From positions 496,001 to 560,000 of the forward strand of contig NZ_FNVB01000005.1 of NCBI RefSeq assembly GCF_900108315.1: a stretch of DNA of 64,000 nucleotides, in the 5' to 3' direction. Below are positions 43,483 through 56,550 of the stretch, one piece after another. Source of the DNA: Saccharopolyspora kobensis (GTDB lineage: Bacteria; Actinomycetota; Actinomycetes; Mycobacteriales; Pseudonocardiaceae). Positions within the stretch are counted from its first letter, which is position 1. Each line of letters begins with the position of its first letter. The translations under genes were made by a program, and so were the position numbers. A model generated the notes under the pieces. It was not told the DNA's origin and did not search any database. It saw only the letters and a program-made list of their open reading frames with translations.

Positions 43483-45176
43483 CGCGACTCGTCGTCGGGA
43501 TCGTCCTCGACCGGGCCGACCTCCAGCTGGAAGTCGCCGCCGTGGCGCTCGGTGCCCGCGATGACCGCCTGCTCCAGGACCTGGGCGCCCTTCTCCTCGC
43601 GCTGCATCATCGGGTCCTCGCGCAGGTCCTTCAGGAGCGCCACGCAGAGCAGCACCATCACCACCGCGAACGGGGCCGATGCCAGGAACGTCAGGTTCTG
43701 GATGCCGCTGAGCGCGTCCTCGCCGCCGACGATGAGCATGATCGCGGCCACCGCGCCCGTCGCGGCGCCCCAGAACACCACGATCCACCGCTTCGGGTCG
43801 ATCGAACCCCGCTGGGACAGCGTGCCCATCACCACCGAAGCCGCGTCCGCACCGGAGACGAAGAAGATCGCCACCAGCACCATCACCAGGACCGTGGTGA
43901 TCGTCGACAGCGGCAGCGTCTCCAGCACCCGGAAGGTCTGCGCCTCCTCGCCACCGCTGCGGTAGACGTCGATCCCGCGCTGCTGCACGTTGATCGAGCT
44001 GCCGCCGAAGATCGCGAACCACACCAGGCTGACCACGCTGGGCACCAGGATCACACCGCCGACGAACTGGCGGATGGTGCGGCCGCGGCTGATGCGGGCG
44101 ATGAACATGCCGACGAACGGCGTCCAGGAGATCCACCACGCCCAGTAGAAGATCGTCCAGCTGGACAACCAGTCGTTCATCGCCGCACCGCCGGTGGCGC
44201 CGGATCGCGAGGCCATCTCGCCGAAGTCGCGCAGGTAGACGCCGATGGTGGTGGGCAGCAGATCGAGGATGAACACCGTCGGGCCGACCACGAACACGAA
44301 AACCGCCAGCACCGCGGCCAGCACCATGTTGATGTTGGACAGCCACTGGATGCCCTTCGACACGCCGGACACCGCCGAGGCGATGAAGCACACCGTCAGC
44401 ACCACGATGATCAGCACCAGCACGGTGTTGCCGACCGCGCCGATCCAGCCGGCCGCCTGCATGCCGCTGCGGATCTGCAGCGTGCCCAGCCCGAGCGAGG
44501 CCGCCGAGCCGAACAACGTCGCGAACAGCGCGAGGATGTCGATCAGCTTGCCGATCGGGCCCTCCGCACCGCGCTTGCCGATCAACGGCGTGAACACCGC
44601 GCTGATCAGCTGCTTGCGGCCGCGCCGGAAGCTGCAGTAGGCGATGGACAGCCCGACCACCGCGTAGATCGCCCACGGGTGCAGCGTCCAGTGGAACAGC
44701 GAGGTGGCCATCGCGGTCTCCACCGCCGCGTCGCTGAGCGGCGCCACGGTGCCGGGCGGCGGCTCCACGAAGTGCGCCAGCGGTTCGGCCACGCCGAAGA
44801 ACATCAGCCCGATGCCCATGCCCGCGCTGAACATCATCGCGATCCACGACACGGTGCGGAACTCGGGCGCCTCGTCGTCCTTGCCGAGCGGGATGGCGCC
44901 GTAGCGGCTGAACGCCAGCCACAGCGCGAACACCACGAAGCCGGTGGAGGCGAGCACGAAGCCCCAGCCGATGTTGGTCACCAGCCAGGACAGCAGCGAG
45001 TTGGACACCACGGCCAGCGACTCGGTGGAGATCACGCCCCAGCCGACGAAGACCAGCGTGATGACCGCGGTGACGCCGAAGACCAGCAGATCGGTGCGGT
45101 GCGCGGCGGCGAAGGCTTGCGGTGACCGCGGGATGTCCGGGCGAGCCTTGTCCGGTTCAGAGGCCTTCCTGGGCAT
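43479..45176 (-). CDS. BCCT-family betaine/choline/carnitine transporter
   Basis: 565 residues with twelve predicted membrane helices. The diagnostic segment is WAWWISWTPFVGMFIARISR followed by GRTIRQFV, and the helix 3 glycine motif is SAGMGIGLMFFGVAEPLAHF. The C-terminal tail is hydrophilic and acid-rich. BCCT proteins import osmoprotectants with sodium or protons; the substrate cannot be told from sequence alone. The ATG at 45176 has GAGGAGG 8 nt upstream. Confidence 0.92.
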   Translation of the reverse strand: MPRKASEPDKARPDIPRSPQAFAAAHRTDLLVFGVTAVITLVFVGWGVISTESLAVVSNSLLSWLVTNIGWGFVLASTGFVVFALWLAFSRYGAIPLGKDDEAPEFRTVSWIAMMFSAGMGIGLMFFGVAEPLAHFVEPPPGTVAPLSDAAVETAMATSLFHWTLHPWAIYAVVGLSIAYCSFRRGRKQLISAVFTPLIGKRGAEGPIGKLIDILALFATLFGSAASLGLGTLQIRSGMQAAGWIGAVGNTVLVLIIVVLTVCFIASAVSGVSKGIQWLSNINMVLAAVLAVFVFVVGPTVFILDLLPTTIGVYLRDFGEMASRSGATGGAAMNDWLSSWTIFYWAWWISWTPFVGMFIARISRGRTIRQFVGGVILVPSVVSLVWFAIFGGSSINVQQRGIDVYRSGGEEAQTFRVLETLPLSTITTVLVMVLVAIFFVSGADAASVVMGTLSQRGSIDPKRWIVVFWGAATGAVAAIMLIVGGEDALSGIQNLTFLASAPFAVVMVLLCVALLKDLREDPMMQREEKGAQVLEQAVIAGTERHGGDFQLEVGPVEDDPDDESR

Positions 45177-45304
45177 GATCAGCGCCTCCTCGTGACCGAT
45201 GCGGAACCGGATCAACGGTCACGCCACCTGCCGATCTCGGCAACTCAGGACGAGATCCGCAACGCCGAGCGCCCGAGCAGCGCCCGGTTTCCGCTGGTGG
45301 CGAC

Positions 45305-45348
45305 CCGTGAGTGCTTTGGGGGGCTATAGCACCCCAAAGCACTCACGG
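45305..45348. repeat. Family C palindromic repeat, copy 2 (near perfect)
   Basis: CCGTGAGTGCTTTGGGG, then GGCTATAGC, then ACCCCAAAGCACTCACGG. The arms are perfect over 17 bases with TATA in the loop. It is found just beyond the mfd stop and upstream of the BCCT gene. Copy 1 is at 20250. Confidence 0.85.
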
Positions 45349-45372
45349 CAGTTGGCCAGCGGAAACGGAACT

Positions 45373-48966
<3,594 letters not shown>

Positions 48967-49160
48967 GGAGCTACCTCGCAGCAGAGATCGCGAAATGCGG
49001 ACACACCCCTGCCCGGGACGGAAACGTCACGCCGGGAGGAGCGACGACCCCAGACTACGACTCCGCCCGGACACCAACCCAGCGACCCGACGCCCGAACA
49101 GCCCGACCCCCGAACCACCGACACGCCAGATCGACACCCCGCCCCCCGGAGAGCGACCTC

Positions 49161-49301
49161 CGCAATTTCAATGGAAATCAACCATCAAATTTCAATGGAA
49201 ATCGCACCCCGTCGGCGTGTCGCCTCCCGACACGCCGACGACATGTCGGAAGTTGCGCAATTTCAATGGAAATTGGACGTGCAATTTCCATTGAAATTGC
49301 G
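49161..49301. repeat. Family A composite palindromic element, copy 2 (141 bp)
   Basis: Same length and layout as copy 1: GCAATTTCAATGGAAAT at the left end, a second AATTTCAATGGAAAT 10 bp later, the GTCGGCGTGTCG / CGACACGCCGAC hairpin, and a right half ending ATTTCCATTGAAATTGCG. It lies between the mfd start and the TetR stop, preceded by a C-rich low-complexity tract (49060-49160). No gene is present in 48967-49364. Confidence 0.85.
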
Positions 49302-49364
49302 GACCGGGAGCGTCGCGGGCCGCTGGTGGCCCGGGGTCGCGCACGGTGGCCGGCCAGTCGACGG

Positions 49365-50033
49365 CTACTTGGTGGACAGGCGGGGCTTGTGCTCCAGGTG
49401 GGACAGACCGTTCCAGGCGAGGTTGACCAGGTGCGCGGCCACCTCTTCCTTCTTCGGCTTGTGCGCCTCCAGCCACCACTGGCCGGTCAGCGCGACCATG
49501 CCCACCAGGGCCTGGCTGTAGAGCGGGGCCAGCTTGGCGTCGTAGCCGCGGGCGCTGAACTGCAGCGCGAGGATGTGCTCGACCTGGCTGGCGATGTCGT
49601 TGAGCAGGCTGGAGAAGGTGCCGCTGTTGCTGGCCACCGGCGAGTCCCGGACCAGCACGCGGAAGCCGTCGGTGTTGTTGTCGATGTAGTCCAGCAGCGC
49701 CCGCGCCGCCTGCTCCAGCAGGTCGCGCGGATGCCCCGCCGACAGCGCGGAGACGACGAGGTCCAGCAGGTTGCGCATCTCGCGGTCCACCACGACCGCG
49801 TACACGCCTTCCTTCCCGCCGAAGTGCTCGTACACCACGGGCTTGGACACCCCGGCGCGGTGCGCGATCTCCTCGATGGAGGTGCCGTCGAAGCCCTTCT
49901 CCGCGAACAACGCGCGGGCCACGTCGAGCAGCTGCTGCCGACGTTCCTTCCCCGTCATCCGGACCCGTGCGGTGCGCCCCGAAGGCTGCGCTCCCGGTTC
50001 GGGCGCGTTCCGCCCGCGTCGCCGTGATACCAC
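49365..50033 (-). CDS. TetR-family regulator (Rv1019-like)
   Basis: 222 residues if GTG 50033 is used: TAGGGT stands 7 nt upstream, giving a leaderless start. An internal ATG at 49958 (MTGKERRQQLL) is the other choice. HTH: ERRQQLLDVARALFAEKGFD, then IAHRAGVSKPVVYEHFGGKE. The C-terminal domain (LVRDSPVASNSGTFSSLLND) is conserved in the actinobacterial group that lies between mfd and glmU. The regulated genes are unknown. Confidence 0.8.
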   Translation of the reverse strand: MVSRRRGRNAPEPGAQPSGRTARVRMTGKERRQQLLDVARALFAEKGFDGTSIEEIAHRAGVSKPVVYEHFGGKEGVYAVVVDREMRNLLDLVVSALSAGHPRDLLEQAARALLDYIDNNTDGFRVLVRDSPVASNSGTFSSLLNDIASQVEHILALQFSARGYDAKLAPLYSQALVGMVALTGQWWLEAHKPKKEEVAAHLVNLAWNGLSHLEHKPRLSTK

Positions 50034-50204
50034 TCGCACCACCCTAGGCGGCAAGACCGACAGCTGTGTGCCGACCCGCGCGAAAAAAATTACCGCTCGG
50101 CAACCGCCGAACGGGCACTTCTCGACTTCGATCCGACAGCACGCACGGTGTCGGGCAAGCCGGGCCAGCCATTTTCAGCAGTGAAGGGCGACCGCGAAGG
50201 GCGA

Positions 50205-50385
50205 TCGGCACCGGGAGCTGGATGTCGCATGCGTCGGAGGCGCGCACCCACCCTCGCGACCGGCACCGCCGCGGGTTCTCAGAGGACGCCTGGCGAGGAC
50301 GGGCCCGCACGCAAGAACGGGATCCCGCAGCCAGGCGGCCTCTGAGGTTGCGCCACCGGCGCCGCCGCGCAAGGCGACCACCGGA
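50205..50385. repeat. Family B hairpin element, copy with shortened loop
   Basis: Shares CGGCACCGCCGCGGGTTCTC, AGAGG, CGCCTGGCGAGGAC and AAGAACGGGATCCCGCAGCC, AGGCGGCCTCTGAGGTT with the 37.4 kb copy, but the GTGTAT apical stem is replaced by GCCCGCACGC. It lies between the TetR and desaturase genes; no gene is present in 50034-50396. Confidence 0.7.
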
Positions 50386-50396
50386 ATCGGAGAAGG

Positions 50397-51359
50397 TCAG
50401 CCCTTGTACTCGGTGACCGCGATCCGCGCGAGGCGCTTCTCGTTGGGCCAGCGGACCTTCCAGGCCCAGCCGACCTTCTCGAAGAACCAGATCACCCGCG
50501 CCGAGATGTCCAGCTGGCCGCGCAGCACGCCGTGCCGGGCGCAGGTCGGGTCGGCGTGGTGGGAGTTGTGCCAGGACTCGCCGAAGGACAGGATCGCCAG
50601 CGGCCAGAAGTTCGCCGCCTTGTCCCGGCTCTTGAACGGGCGCTCACCGATCATGTGGCAGATCGAGTTGACCGACCACGTGATGTGGTGCAGGAACGAC
50701 ACGCGCACCAGCCCGGCCCAGAAGAAGGCCGTCAGCGCACCCCACCAGGACCAGGTGATCAGCCCGCCCAGCAGCGCCGGCAGCAGGAAGCTCAGCGCCG
50801 TCCACACCGCGAACAGGCTGTTGAGCTTCACGAGCTGGCGGTCCTTGAGCAGGTCCGGGGCGAACCGGTCCTCGTTGGTCATCTCCCGCTTGAACATCCA
50901 GCCCATGTGGGAGTGCCAGAAGCCCTTGGTCAGCGCCACCGCCGAGGTGCCGAACAGCCACGGCGAGTGCGGGTCGCCCTCGCGGTCGGAGAAGGCGTGG
51001 TGCCTGCGGTGGTCGGCGACCCAGGTGATCACCGGGCCCTGCACCGCCATCATCCCGGCGATGGCCAGGGCGTACTTCACGCCGCGGTTGGCCTTGAACG
51101 AGCCGTGCGTGAAGTAGCGGTGGAAGCCGACCGTGACACCGAGGCCGCTGATCATCCAGAAGGCCACGGCCAGTGCGATGTCGACCGGCCCGATGCCCCA
51201 GCCCCAGAGCACTGGGATCGAAGCGATCAGCGCGGCCATCGGAATCAGGAGAAACGCGTACACGAGGGACGAACGCCCAGCGGACTGGGGTCCCGTCGTC
51301 AGCGGTTTGGGCCCGGATTCGGCCTTCGGAGGAGCAACATCCTCGGTTGCTGCTGTCAT
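50397..51359 (-). CDS. Acyl-CoA delta-9-type fatty acid desaturase
   Basis: 320 residues. Three histidine boxes of membrane di-iron desaturases are present: HRYFTH (80-85), HRRHH (117-121) and HNSHH (near 270). About four membrane helices. It introduces a cis double bond into acyl-CoA at the inner membrane surface. ATG at 51359 with a GAGG site 8 nt upstream; the frame runs open upstream but holds only the promoter. The palindrome at 51456-51467 lies in its upstream region. Confidence 0.93.
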   Translation of the reverse strand: MTAATEDVAPPKAESGPKPLTTGPQSAGRSSLVYAFLLIPMAALIASIPVLWGWGIGPVDIALAVAFWMISGLGVTVGFHRYFTHGSFKANRGVKYALAIAGMMAVQGPVITWVADHRRHHAFSDREGDPHSPWLFGTSAVALTKGFWHSHMGWMFKREMTNEDRFAPDLLKDRQLVKLNSLFAVWTALSFLLPALLGGLITWSWWGALTAFFWAGLVRVSFLHHITWSVNSICHMIGERPFKSRDKAANFWPLAILSFGESWHNSHHADPTCARHGVLRGQLDISARVIWFFEKVGWAWKVRWPNEKRLARIAVTEYKG

Positions 51360-51452
51360 GCTCAATACCTCGAATGGCGTTGAGGAGGTGGGAAAACTGC
51401 GATCGGCGCCGGGCTGCACGGTCCCGCAACACCTCCACCCTACGGGACCGTA

Positions 51453-51470
51453 ACCTACGCTAGCGTAAGT
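51453..51470. promoter_or_regulatory. Operator candidate upstream of the desaturase
   Basis: The perfect 12-bp palindrome TACGCTAGCGTA (51456-51467) within an 18-bp symmetric region, about 100 bp before the desaturase start. It looks like a TetR-type site for fatty-acid control; the protein is unknown. From 51471 to 51776 I see no gene. Confidence 0.5.
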
Positions 51471-51776
51471 TCTTCGATGCCGAATCGTCACCCCCGCGCG
51501 GCAAATTCGCGGCGTGTCTTGCCCGGCCGGGCGTGTCCGGTTCGCCCCCGTTCACCCGAACAGAGTGATCGAGCACGCAACCCCACTTCCGCGATTCCCG
51601 TCTCACCTACGTGCGAAACCGCCCCGGAACCCGCGGCTCGGCGAGCCCGACGCCCTCCTGCCCCGATCGCCATGTCACGATGTCGGCCGGGCACCACCGC
51701 CTGTCGCCCCGGGCCGGTAAGCTCGGGCAGCGGTGCCGGGCGTCACAAGCCGGCACCGAGGGGCGACGACGCCCGA

Positions 51777-51847
51777 TCCGCCGTGGTGTAAAGGCAGCAC
51801 CTCGGATTTTGGTTCCGATGGTCCAGGTTCGAATCCTGGCGGCGGAG
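51777..51847 (+). tRNA. tRNA-Gln (anticodon TTG)
   Basis: 71 nt. Acceptor arms TCCGCCG (51777) and CGGCGGA (51840-51846) pair fully. The anticodon stem TCGGA/TCCGA encloses TTTTGGT with anticodon TTG at 51809-51811. The T-arm is CCAGGTTCGAATCCTGG. CCA is not encoded. It reads glutamine codons CAA and, by wobble, CAG. Confidence 0.97.
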
Positions 51848-51906
51848 CGAGCGGTCCTCCCGGACTCGACGCGGCGCGCGGCGAGGCGCACCAGCCGGGA
51901 GGCGAG

Positions 51907-53664
51907 GTGAACAGGGGGTGTGCGCCGCTGCGCGACGACACGACCACCGTGCCCAAAGACCCGGTGACCACGCTGAGCGAGGTGTCCGACGCGTGGTTGG
52001 TGGGACGCGCGCGCGAACTGAACGCCGTCGGCCAGCACAGCGACCCGGCCGGCCAGCGCAGCACGATCCGCGAAGCCGACAACCTGCTCGCCGAGGCGCA
52101 GCGCCGCGGTGAGCCCCGGATCGTCGCTCAGCTGCTGAGGCACTGCGCTTCGATGCGGCTGGCCACGCCGGGCCTGGTGGACAGCGCCGACCCGCTGCTC
52201 GACGAGCTCCTCCTGCACTCCCGCCGCCACGGCCTGGACGTGCTGCAAGCAGACGCGCGCGCCCTCCGCGGCCGGCGCGCGCTGCTGGGCGGCAGCGAGG
52301 ACACCGCGCTGACCGAGATCGCCTACGGGCTGGCCATGCTCGACGAGGAGCTGGTGCCCGACCGCACGCTCGGCCGCCGGTCCTGGGAGCGGCTGCTGGC
52401 CACCGCGCTGATCGACATCGGCCTGGTGCTCACCCAGCTCGGCGTCTACGAGATGGCCGACGAGGTGATGGCCCGCGCCCACCAGCGGATCCGCGAGAGC
52501 GGCGGCCCGCACGAGATCGCGGTGCACATGATCAACCGGTGCCGGATGCTGCTCGGCTGGGGACTGCGGCTGGAGCGCATCGGGCAGGACGAGGAAGCCG
52601 CCGCCCGCTTCGCCACCGCATCGGCCATCGCCGTGGCCGTCGAGGGACCGTGGCGCGAGTCGCTGTTCCCCCGCGTCTCCGACCGCCCGGCCGCCGAGCA
52701 GATGCCGGTGCTCGGCGCCGCGCACGCGCTCGCCCAACCGCACGCCGAGCACATCGAGCGGCTGGAAATACTGCGCGACCTCGACCGCGCGATCCACCCG
52801 CGGGAGAAGATCATCGTGGCTATCGCCCTCTCCCGCTGCCTCACCCGCGCCGACCGCGGCGACCGCGCCGTGCAGGTGCTCTCGGAGACCAGGGCGGATC
52901 TGAACGCCGACACCTCCGAACCGACGCTGCGCATCTCGCTGGCCCGCGAGTACGCCCACCTGACGCAGCTGGACAGCGCCGACGTGCACGAGGCGCTGCG
53001 CGAGTACGCGCTGGAGCTGGAGACCGAGCTGTGGACCATGCGCCAGGCGCGACTGTCCACTCTGGTCACCAGGCTGGAGCACTCCCGGCTCAGCCACAAG
53101 CACGACGCGATCACCCGGCAGGCCCTGCAGGACCCGCTGACCGGCCTGTCCAACCGGCGCGCCCTCGACGACCGGCTGGAGGCGCTGCTCAACGAACCCG
53201 ACGCCGATCCGCTCACGGTGGCGCTGGTCGACCTCGACGGGTTCAAGGGCGTCAACGACCGCTGCTCGCACGCGGAGGGCGACGACGTGCTGCGCATCGT
53301 CGCGCTGACCTTGCGCGACACGCTGCGCACCGACGACTTCGTCGCGCGCTACGGCGGCGACGAGTTCGTCGTGCTCCTGCCGGGCGCGACGCTGGGCGCG
53401 GCCGAGGCCGCGTTGCAGCGCGCGGTCGAAGCGGTGGACCGCTTGCCCGCGGAGCACATCCACGGCGTGACGCTGTCGATCGGCGTCGTCGCGATGCGCC
53501 CGCAGGAGTCGGCGGCGCAGGTGCTGGCGCGCGCGGACGCCGCGATGTACCAGGCGAAGCGCGGCGGCGGCAACCGCGTGGCGGCGCTCGCGGGCGGGGC
53601 GATCCCGCCGCCGAACCAGCCTTCCGAGGATCACTCCGTGTGGATCCCGCCGGACGCGCTCTAA
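51907..53664 (+). CDS. Diguanylate cyclase with long helical N-terminal region
   Basis: 585 residues from GTG 51907 (GGGAGG site close by). The C-terminal GGDEF domain (about 410-570) makes cyclic di-GMP: active site YGGDEF at 482-487 and an intact inhibitory I-site in RTDDFVARYGG. The N-terminal 400 residues are alpha-helical and TPR-like (ALIDIGLVLTQLGVYEMADE, EEAAARFATASAIAVAV), with a coiled-coil linker near 375-400. No membrane helix is seen, so it is probably a cytoplasmic sensor. It begins 60 bp after the tRNA. Confidence 0.9.
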   Translation: MNRGCAPLRDDTTTVPKDPVTTLSEVSDAWLVGRARELNAVGQHSDPAGQRSTIREADNLLAEAQRRGEPRIVAQLLRHCASMRLATPGLVDSADPLLDELLLHSRRHGLDVLQADARALRGRRALLGGSEDTALTEIAYGLAMLDEELVPDRTLGRRSWERLLATALIDIGLVLTQLGVYEMADEVMARAHQRIRESGGPHEIAVHMINRCRMLLGWGLRLERIGQDEEAAARFATASAIAVAVEGPWRESLFPRVSDRPAAEQMPVLGAAHALAQPHAEHIERLEILRDLDRAIHPREKIIVAIALSRCLTRADRGDRAVQVLSETRADLNADTSEPTLRISLAREYAHLTQLDSADVHEALREYALELETELWTMRQARLSTLVTRLEHSRLSHKHDAITRQALQDPLTGLSNRRALDDRLEALLNEPDADPLTVALVDLDGFKGVNDRCSHAEGDDVLRIVALTLRDTLRTDDFVARYGGDEFVVLLPGATLGAAEAALQRAVEAVDRLPAEHIHGVTLSIGVVAMRPQESAAQVLARADAAMYQAKRGGGNRVAALAGGAIPPPNQPSEDHSVWIPPDAL

Positions 53665-53966
53665 CCCGATCGAGTAGGCGACCCCGGGCGTCCCGAACCG
53701 GACAGGTCGACCGAAAGTGCTCACCGCCCGTCGCGCGGAGGAGTGGAACCGGTCACTGACGAGCCGTTCCGAAGATCACATTTGCCCAGCTCGGAACGCC
53801 TGTCGAAGCTCATCTCCCACCTGTTCAGCGGTACCATCGCACCCGCCGGAAGTCCCGCAGGGGCACTGGACCAGCAGCCGCACCGGTCCGGTTACCCTTC
53901 ACCCGCTTGGACGCAACAGGCACTGCCGGCCACCTCAAGCCGCACAGAGATCAAGGGAGAGCGCAG
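53665..53966. other. Intergenic region upstream of glmU
   Basis: About 300 bp with no convincing gene. A TACCAT at 53831-53836 could be a -10. The reading frame of glmU is open through this region, but its product is not GlmU-like. The ribosome site AAGGGAGA lies at its end. Confidence 0.5.
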
Positions 53967-55511
53967 ATGCTCCAGGGCGACACCGCCCCGCCCTCCTCCC
54001 GCCGCGCCGACGCACATCCTGACCCGGTCAGCACGATCGTGCTCGCCGCGGGCGAGGGCACCAGGATGCGATCGGCGACCCCGAAGGTGCTGCACCGGCT
54101 CGCGGGCAGACCGCTTGTCGAGCACGCCGTCCGGGCTGCGGCCGGAGTCGAACCCGATTCGCTGGTGGTCGTGCTGGGGCACGGTCGCGATGCGGTCGCC
54201 GAGCACCTCGACGGCGTGGCCGCGGCGCTCGACCTCCCGATCAGCACCGCCGTCCAGGAGCAGCAGCTGGGCACCGGGCACGCGGTGTCCTGCGGGCTCA
54301 GCGCCCTGCCGTCCGGGCTCACCGGCACGGTCCTGGTCAGCTACGGCGACGTGCCGCTGCTCGACGGCGAAGCGCTGCGCGAGCTGCTCGCCGAGCACAC
54401 CGGCGCAGGCAACGCGGTCACCGTGCTCACCGCCGTGGTCGACGAGCCCACCGGCTACGGCCGGATCGTGCGCGACGCCGACGGCAACGTCACCGGCATC
54501 GTGGAGCAGAAGGACACCACCCCGGAGCAGGCGGCGATCACCGAGATCAACTCCGGTGTCTACGCCTTCGACGCCGAGGTGCTCGCCGACGCGCTCAAGC
54601 GGCTGTCCACCGACAACGCCCAGGGCGAGCTCTACCTGACCGACGTGCTGGCCATCGCGCGCGGCGACGGCCGCCCGGTGGGCGCGCTGGTGTGCGCCGA
54701 CCAGTGGCTGGTGGAGGGCGTCAACGACCGGGTGCAGCTGGCCCGGCTCGGTGCCGAGCTCAACCGCCGCCTGCTGCTGCGCTGGATGCGCGCTGGCGTC
54801 ACGATCACCGACCCCGGTTCGGTGTGGCTGGACTGCGACGTGGTGCTGGACCGCGACGTGCTGATCGAGCCGGGCGTGCAGCTGCGCGCCGGGACGACCG
54901 TCGGCGAGGGCGCCACCATCGGCCCGGACACCACGCTGACCGGCTGCACCGTGCACCCCGGCGCGTCCGTCGTGCGCACCCACGGCGAGGGCGCCGAGGT
55001 CGGGCCGGGCGCGAGCGTCGGACCGTTCGCGTTCCTGCGCCCCGGCACCGAGCTCGCCGCGAAGGGCAAGATCGGCACCTTCGTGGAGACCAAGAACGCC
55101 CAGATCGGTGAGGGCACCAAGGTGCCGCACCTGACCTACGTCGGCGACGCGACGATCGGTGCGCGCACCAACATCGGCGCGGCCACGATCTTCGTCAACT
55201 ACGACGGGGTGAACAAGCACCGCACCGTGATCGGGTCGCACGCCCGCACCGGCGCGGACAACACCTTCGTCGCCCCGGTCGAGATCGGCGACGGCGCCTA
55301 CACCGCCGCCGGCTCGACGATCACCCAGGATGTCCCGCCGGGGGCGATGGCCGTCGCCCGCGGCAGGCAACGCAACGTCGAGGGCTGGGTGGCCAGGCGC
55401 CGCTCCGGCACCCCGGCGGACGAGGCCGCACAGCAGGCCTTGGCGAAGGAACCCACCACGAATCCGACGGAAGACGTCCAACGCCGGACGTCGAACGGGG
55501 AGGGACGATGA
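53967..55511 (+). CDS. glmU: Bifunctional UDP-GlcNAc pyrophosphorylase / GlcN-1-P acetyltransferase
   Basis: 514 residues. The N-terminal uridyltransferase has LAAGEGTRMRSATPKVLHRL (from about 27), with the G-x-G-T-R and K of the active site; the C-terminal left-handed beta helix contains the LPHLTYVGDATIG-type hexapeptide repeats and the GVNKHRTVIG acetyl-CoA site. It makes UDP-GlcNAc for peptidoglycan in two steps. ATG at 53967 has an AAGGGAGA site 7 nt upstream. The stop overlaps the prs start (ATGA), so the two are cotranslated. Confidence 0.97.
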   Translation: MLQGDTAPPSSRRADAHPDPVSTIVLAAGEGTRMRSATPKVLHRLAGRPLVEHAVRAAAGVEPDSLVVVLGHGRDAVAEHLDGVAAALDLPISTAVQEQQLGTGHAVSCGLSALPSGLTGTVLVSYGDVPLLDGEALRELLAEHTGAGNAVTVLTAVVDEPTGYGRIVRDADGNVTGIVEQKDTTPEQAAITEINSGVYAFDAEVLADALKRLSTDNAQGELYLTDVLAIARGDGRPVGALVCADQWLVEGVNDRVQLARLGAELNRRLLLRWMRAGVTITDPGSVWLDCDVVLDRDVLIEPGVQLRAGTTVGEGATIGPDTTLTGCTVHPGASVVRTHGEGAEVGPGASVGPFAFLRPGTELAAKGKIGTFVETKNAQIGEGTKVPHLTYVGDATIGARTNIGAATIFVNYDGVNKHRTVIGSHARTGADNTFVAPVEIGDGAYTAAGSTITQDVPPGAMAVARGRQRNVEGWVARRRSGTPADEAAQQALAKEPTTNPTEDVQRRTSNGEGR

Positions 55512-56494
55512 CCGTGAGTGCCATGTCTGCGACGCCGAAGAAGAGCCTCAAGCTCTTCTCCGGCAGCAGCCACCCGGAACTTGCCGAGGAGGTGGCCAAG
55601 CAGCTCGACGTAACGGTCACGCCCCAGGCTGCCTACAAGTTCGCCAACGGCGAGATCTTCGTGCGCTACGACGAGTCGGTGCGCGGCTGCGACGCCTTCG
55701 TCATCCAGTCGCACTGCAGCCCGCTCAACGACGCCATCATGGAACAGCTGATCATGGTGGACGCGCTCAAGCGGGCCAGCGCCAAGCGCATCACCGTGGT
55801 CATGCCGTTCTACGGCTACGCCCGGCAGGACAAGAAGCACAAGGGCCGCGAGCCGATCTCGGCCCGGCTGATCGCCGACCTGTTCAAGACCGCGGGCGCC
55901 GACCGCATCATGGCGATCGACCTGCACACCGACCAGATCCAGGGCTTCTTCGACGGTCCGGTGGACCACCTGATGGCGCAGAAGCTGCTGGCCAGCTACA
56001 TCCGGGACACCTACTCGGACGAGCAGATCACGGTGGTCTCCCCCGACTCCGGCCGCGTCCGGGTGGCGGAGAAGTGGGCCGACGACCTGGGTGGCACGCC
56101 GCTGGCGTTCATCCACAAGACCCGCGACCCCAGCAAGCCCAACCAGGTGGTCGCCAACCGCGTCGTCGGTGACGTCGAGGGCCGGCTGTGCGTGCTGGTC
56201 GACGACATGATCGACACCGGCGGCACGATCACCAAGGCCACCGAGCAGCTGCTGGCCGCCGGCGCCAAGGACGTGATCATCGCGGCGACGCACGCGGTGC
56301 TGTCCGGCCCGGCGGTGGAGCGCCTGTCCTCCTGCGGTGCGAAGGAGGTCGTGCTGACCAACACGCTGCCGATCCCGGAGGAGCGCCGCTTCCCGAACCT
56401 CACGGTCCTGTCGATCGCCCCGCTCGTCGCGGAAGCGATCCACCAGGTCTTCGAGGACGGCTCGGTCACCAGCCTCTTCGACGGCCGCGCCTGA
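55508..56494 (+). CDS. prs: Ribose-phosphate pyrophosphokinase
   Basis: 328 residues. It makes PRPP from ribose 5-phosphate and ATP. The ATP-binding flexible loop (YARQDKKHKGREPISARLIA), the DLHTDQIQGFF segment and the PRPP loop VLVDDMIDTGGTI (about 230-242) are all in place. The start overlaps glmU by four bases; position and partner match Rv1017c-Rv1018c. Confidence 0.98.
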   Translation: MTVSAMSATPKKSLKLFSGSSHPELAEEVAKQLDVTVTPQAAYKFANGEIFVRYDESVRGCDAFVIQSHCSPLNDAIMEQLIMVDALKRASAKRITVVMPFYGYARQDKKHKGREPISARLIADLFKTAGADRIMAIDLHTDQIQGFFDGPVDHLMAQKLLASYIRDTYSDEQITVVSPDSGRVRVAEKWADDLGGTPLAFIHKTRDPSKPNQVVANRVVGDVEGRLCVLVDDMIDTGGTITKATEQLLAAGAKDVIIAATHAVLSGPAVERLSSCGAKEVVLTNTLPIPEERRFPNLTVLSIAPLVAEAIHQVFEDGSVTSLFDGRA

Positions 56495-56504
56495 GTCCCA
56501 GCGC

Positions 56505-56545
56505 AGAACGGCCCCGGCTCCACCTCGGTGGACCGGGGCCGTTCT
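56505..56545 (+). terminator. glmU-prs operon terminator
   Basis: AGAACGGCCCCGG-CTCCACC-TCGGTGGA-CCGGGGCCGTTCT: a perfect long stem with a second inner stem, ending 50 bp after the prs stop. Confidence 0.82.
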
Positions 56546-56550
56546 CGTCG

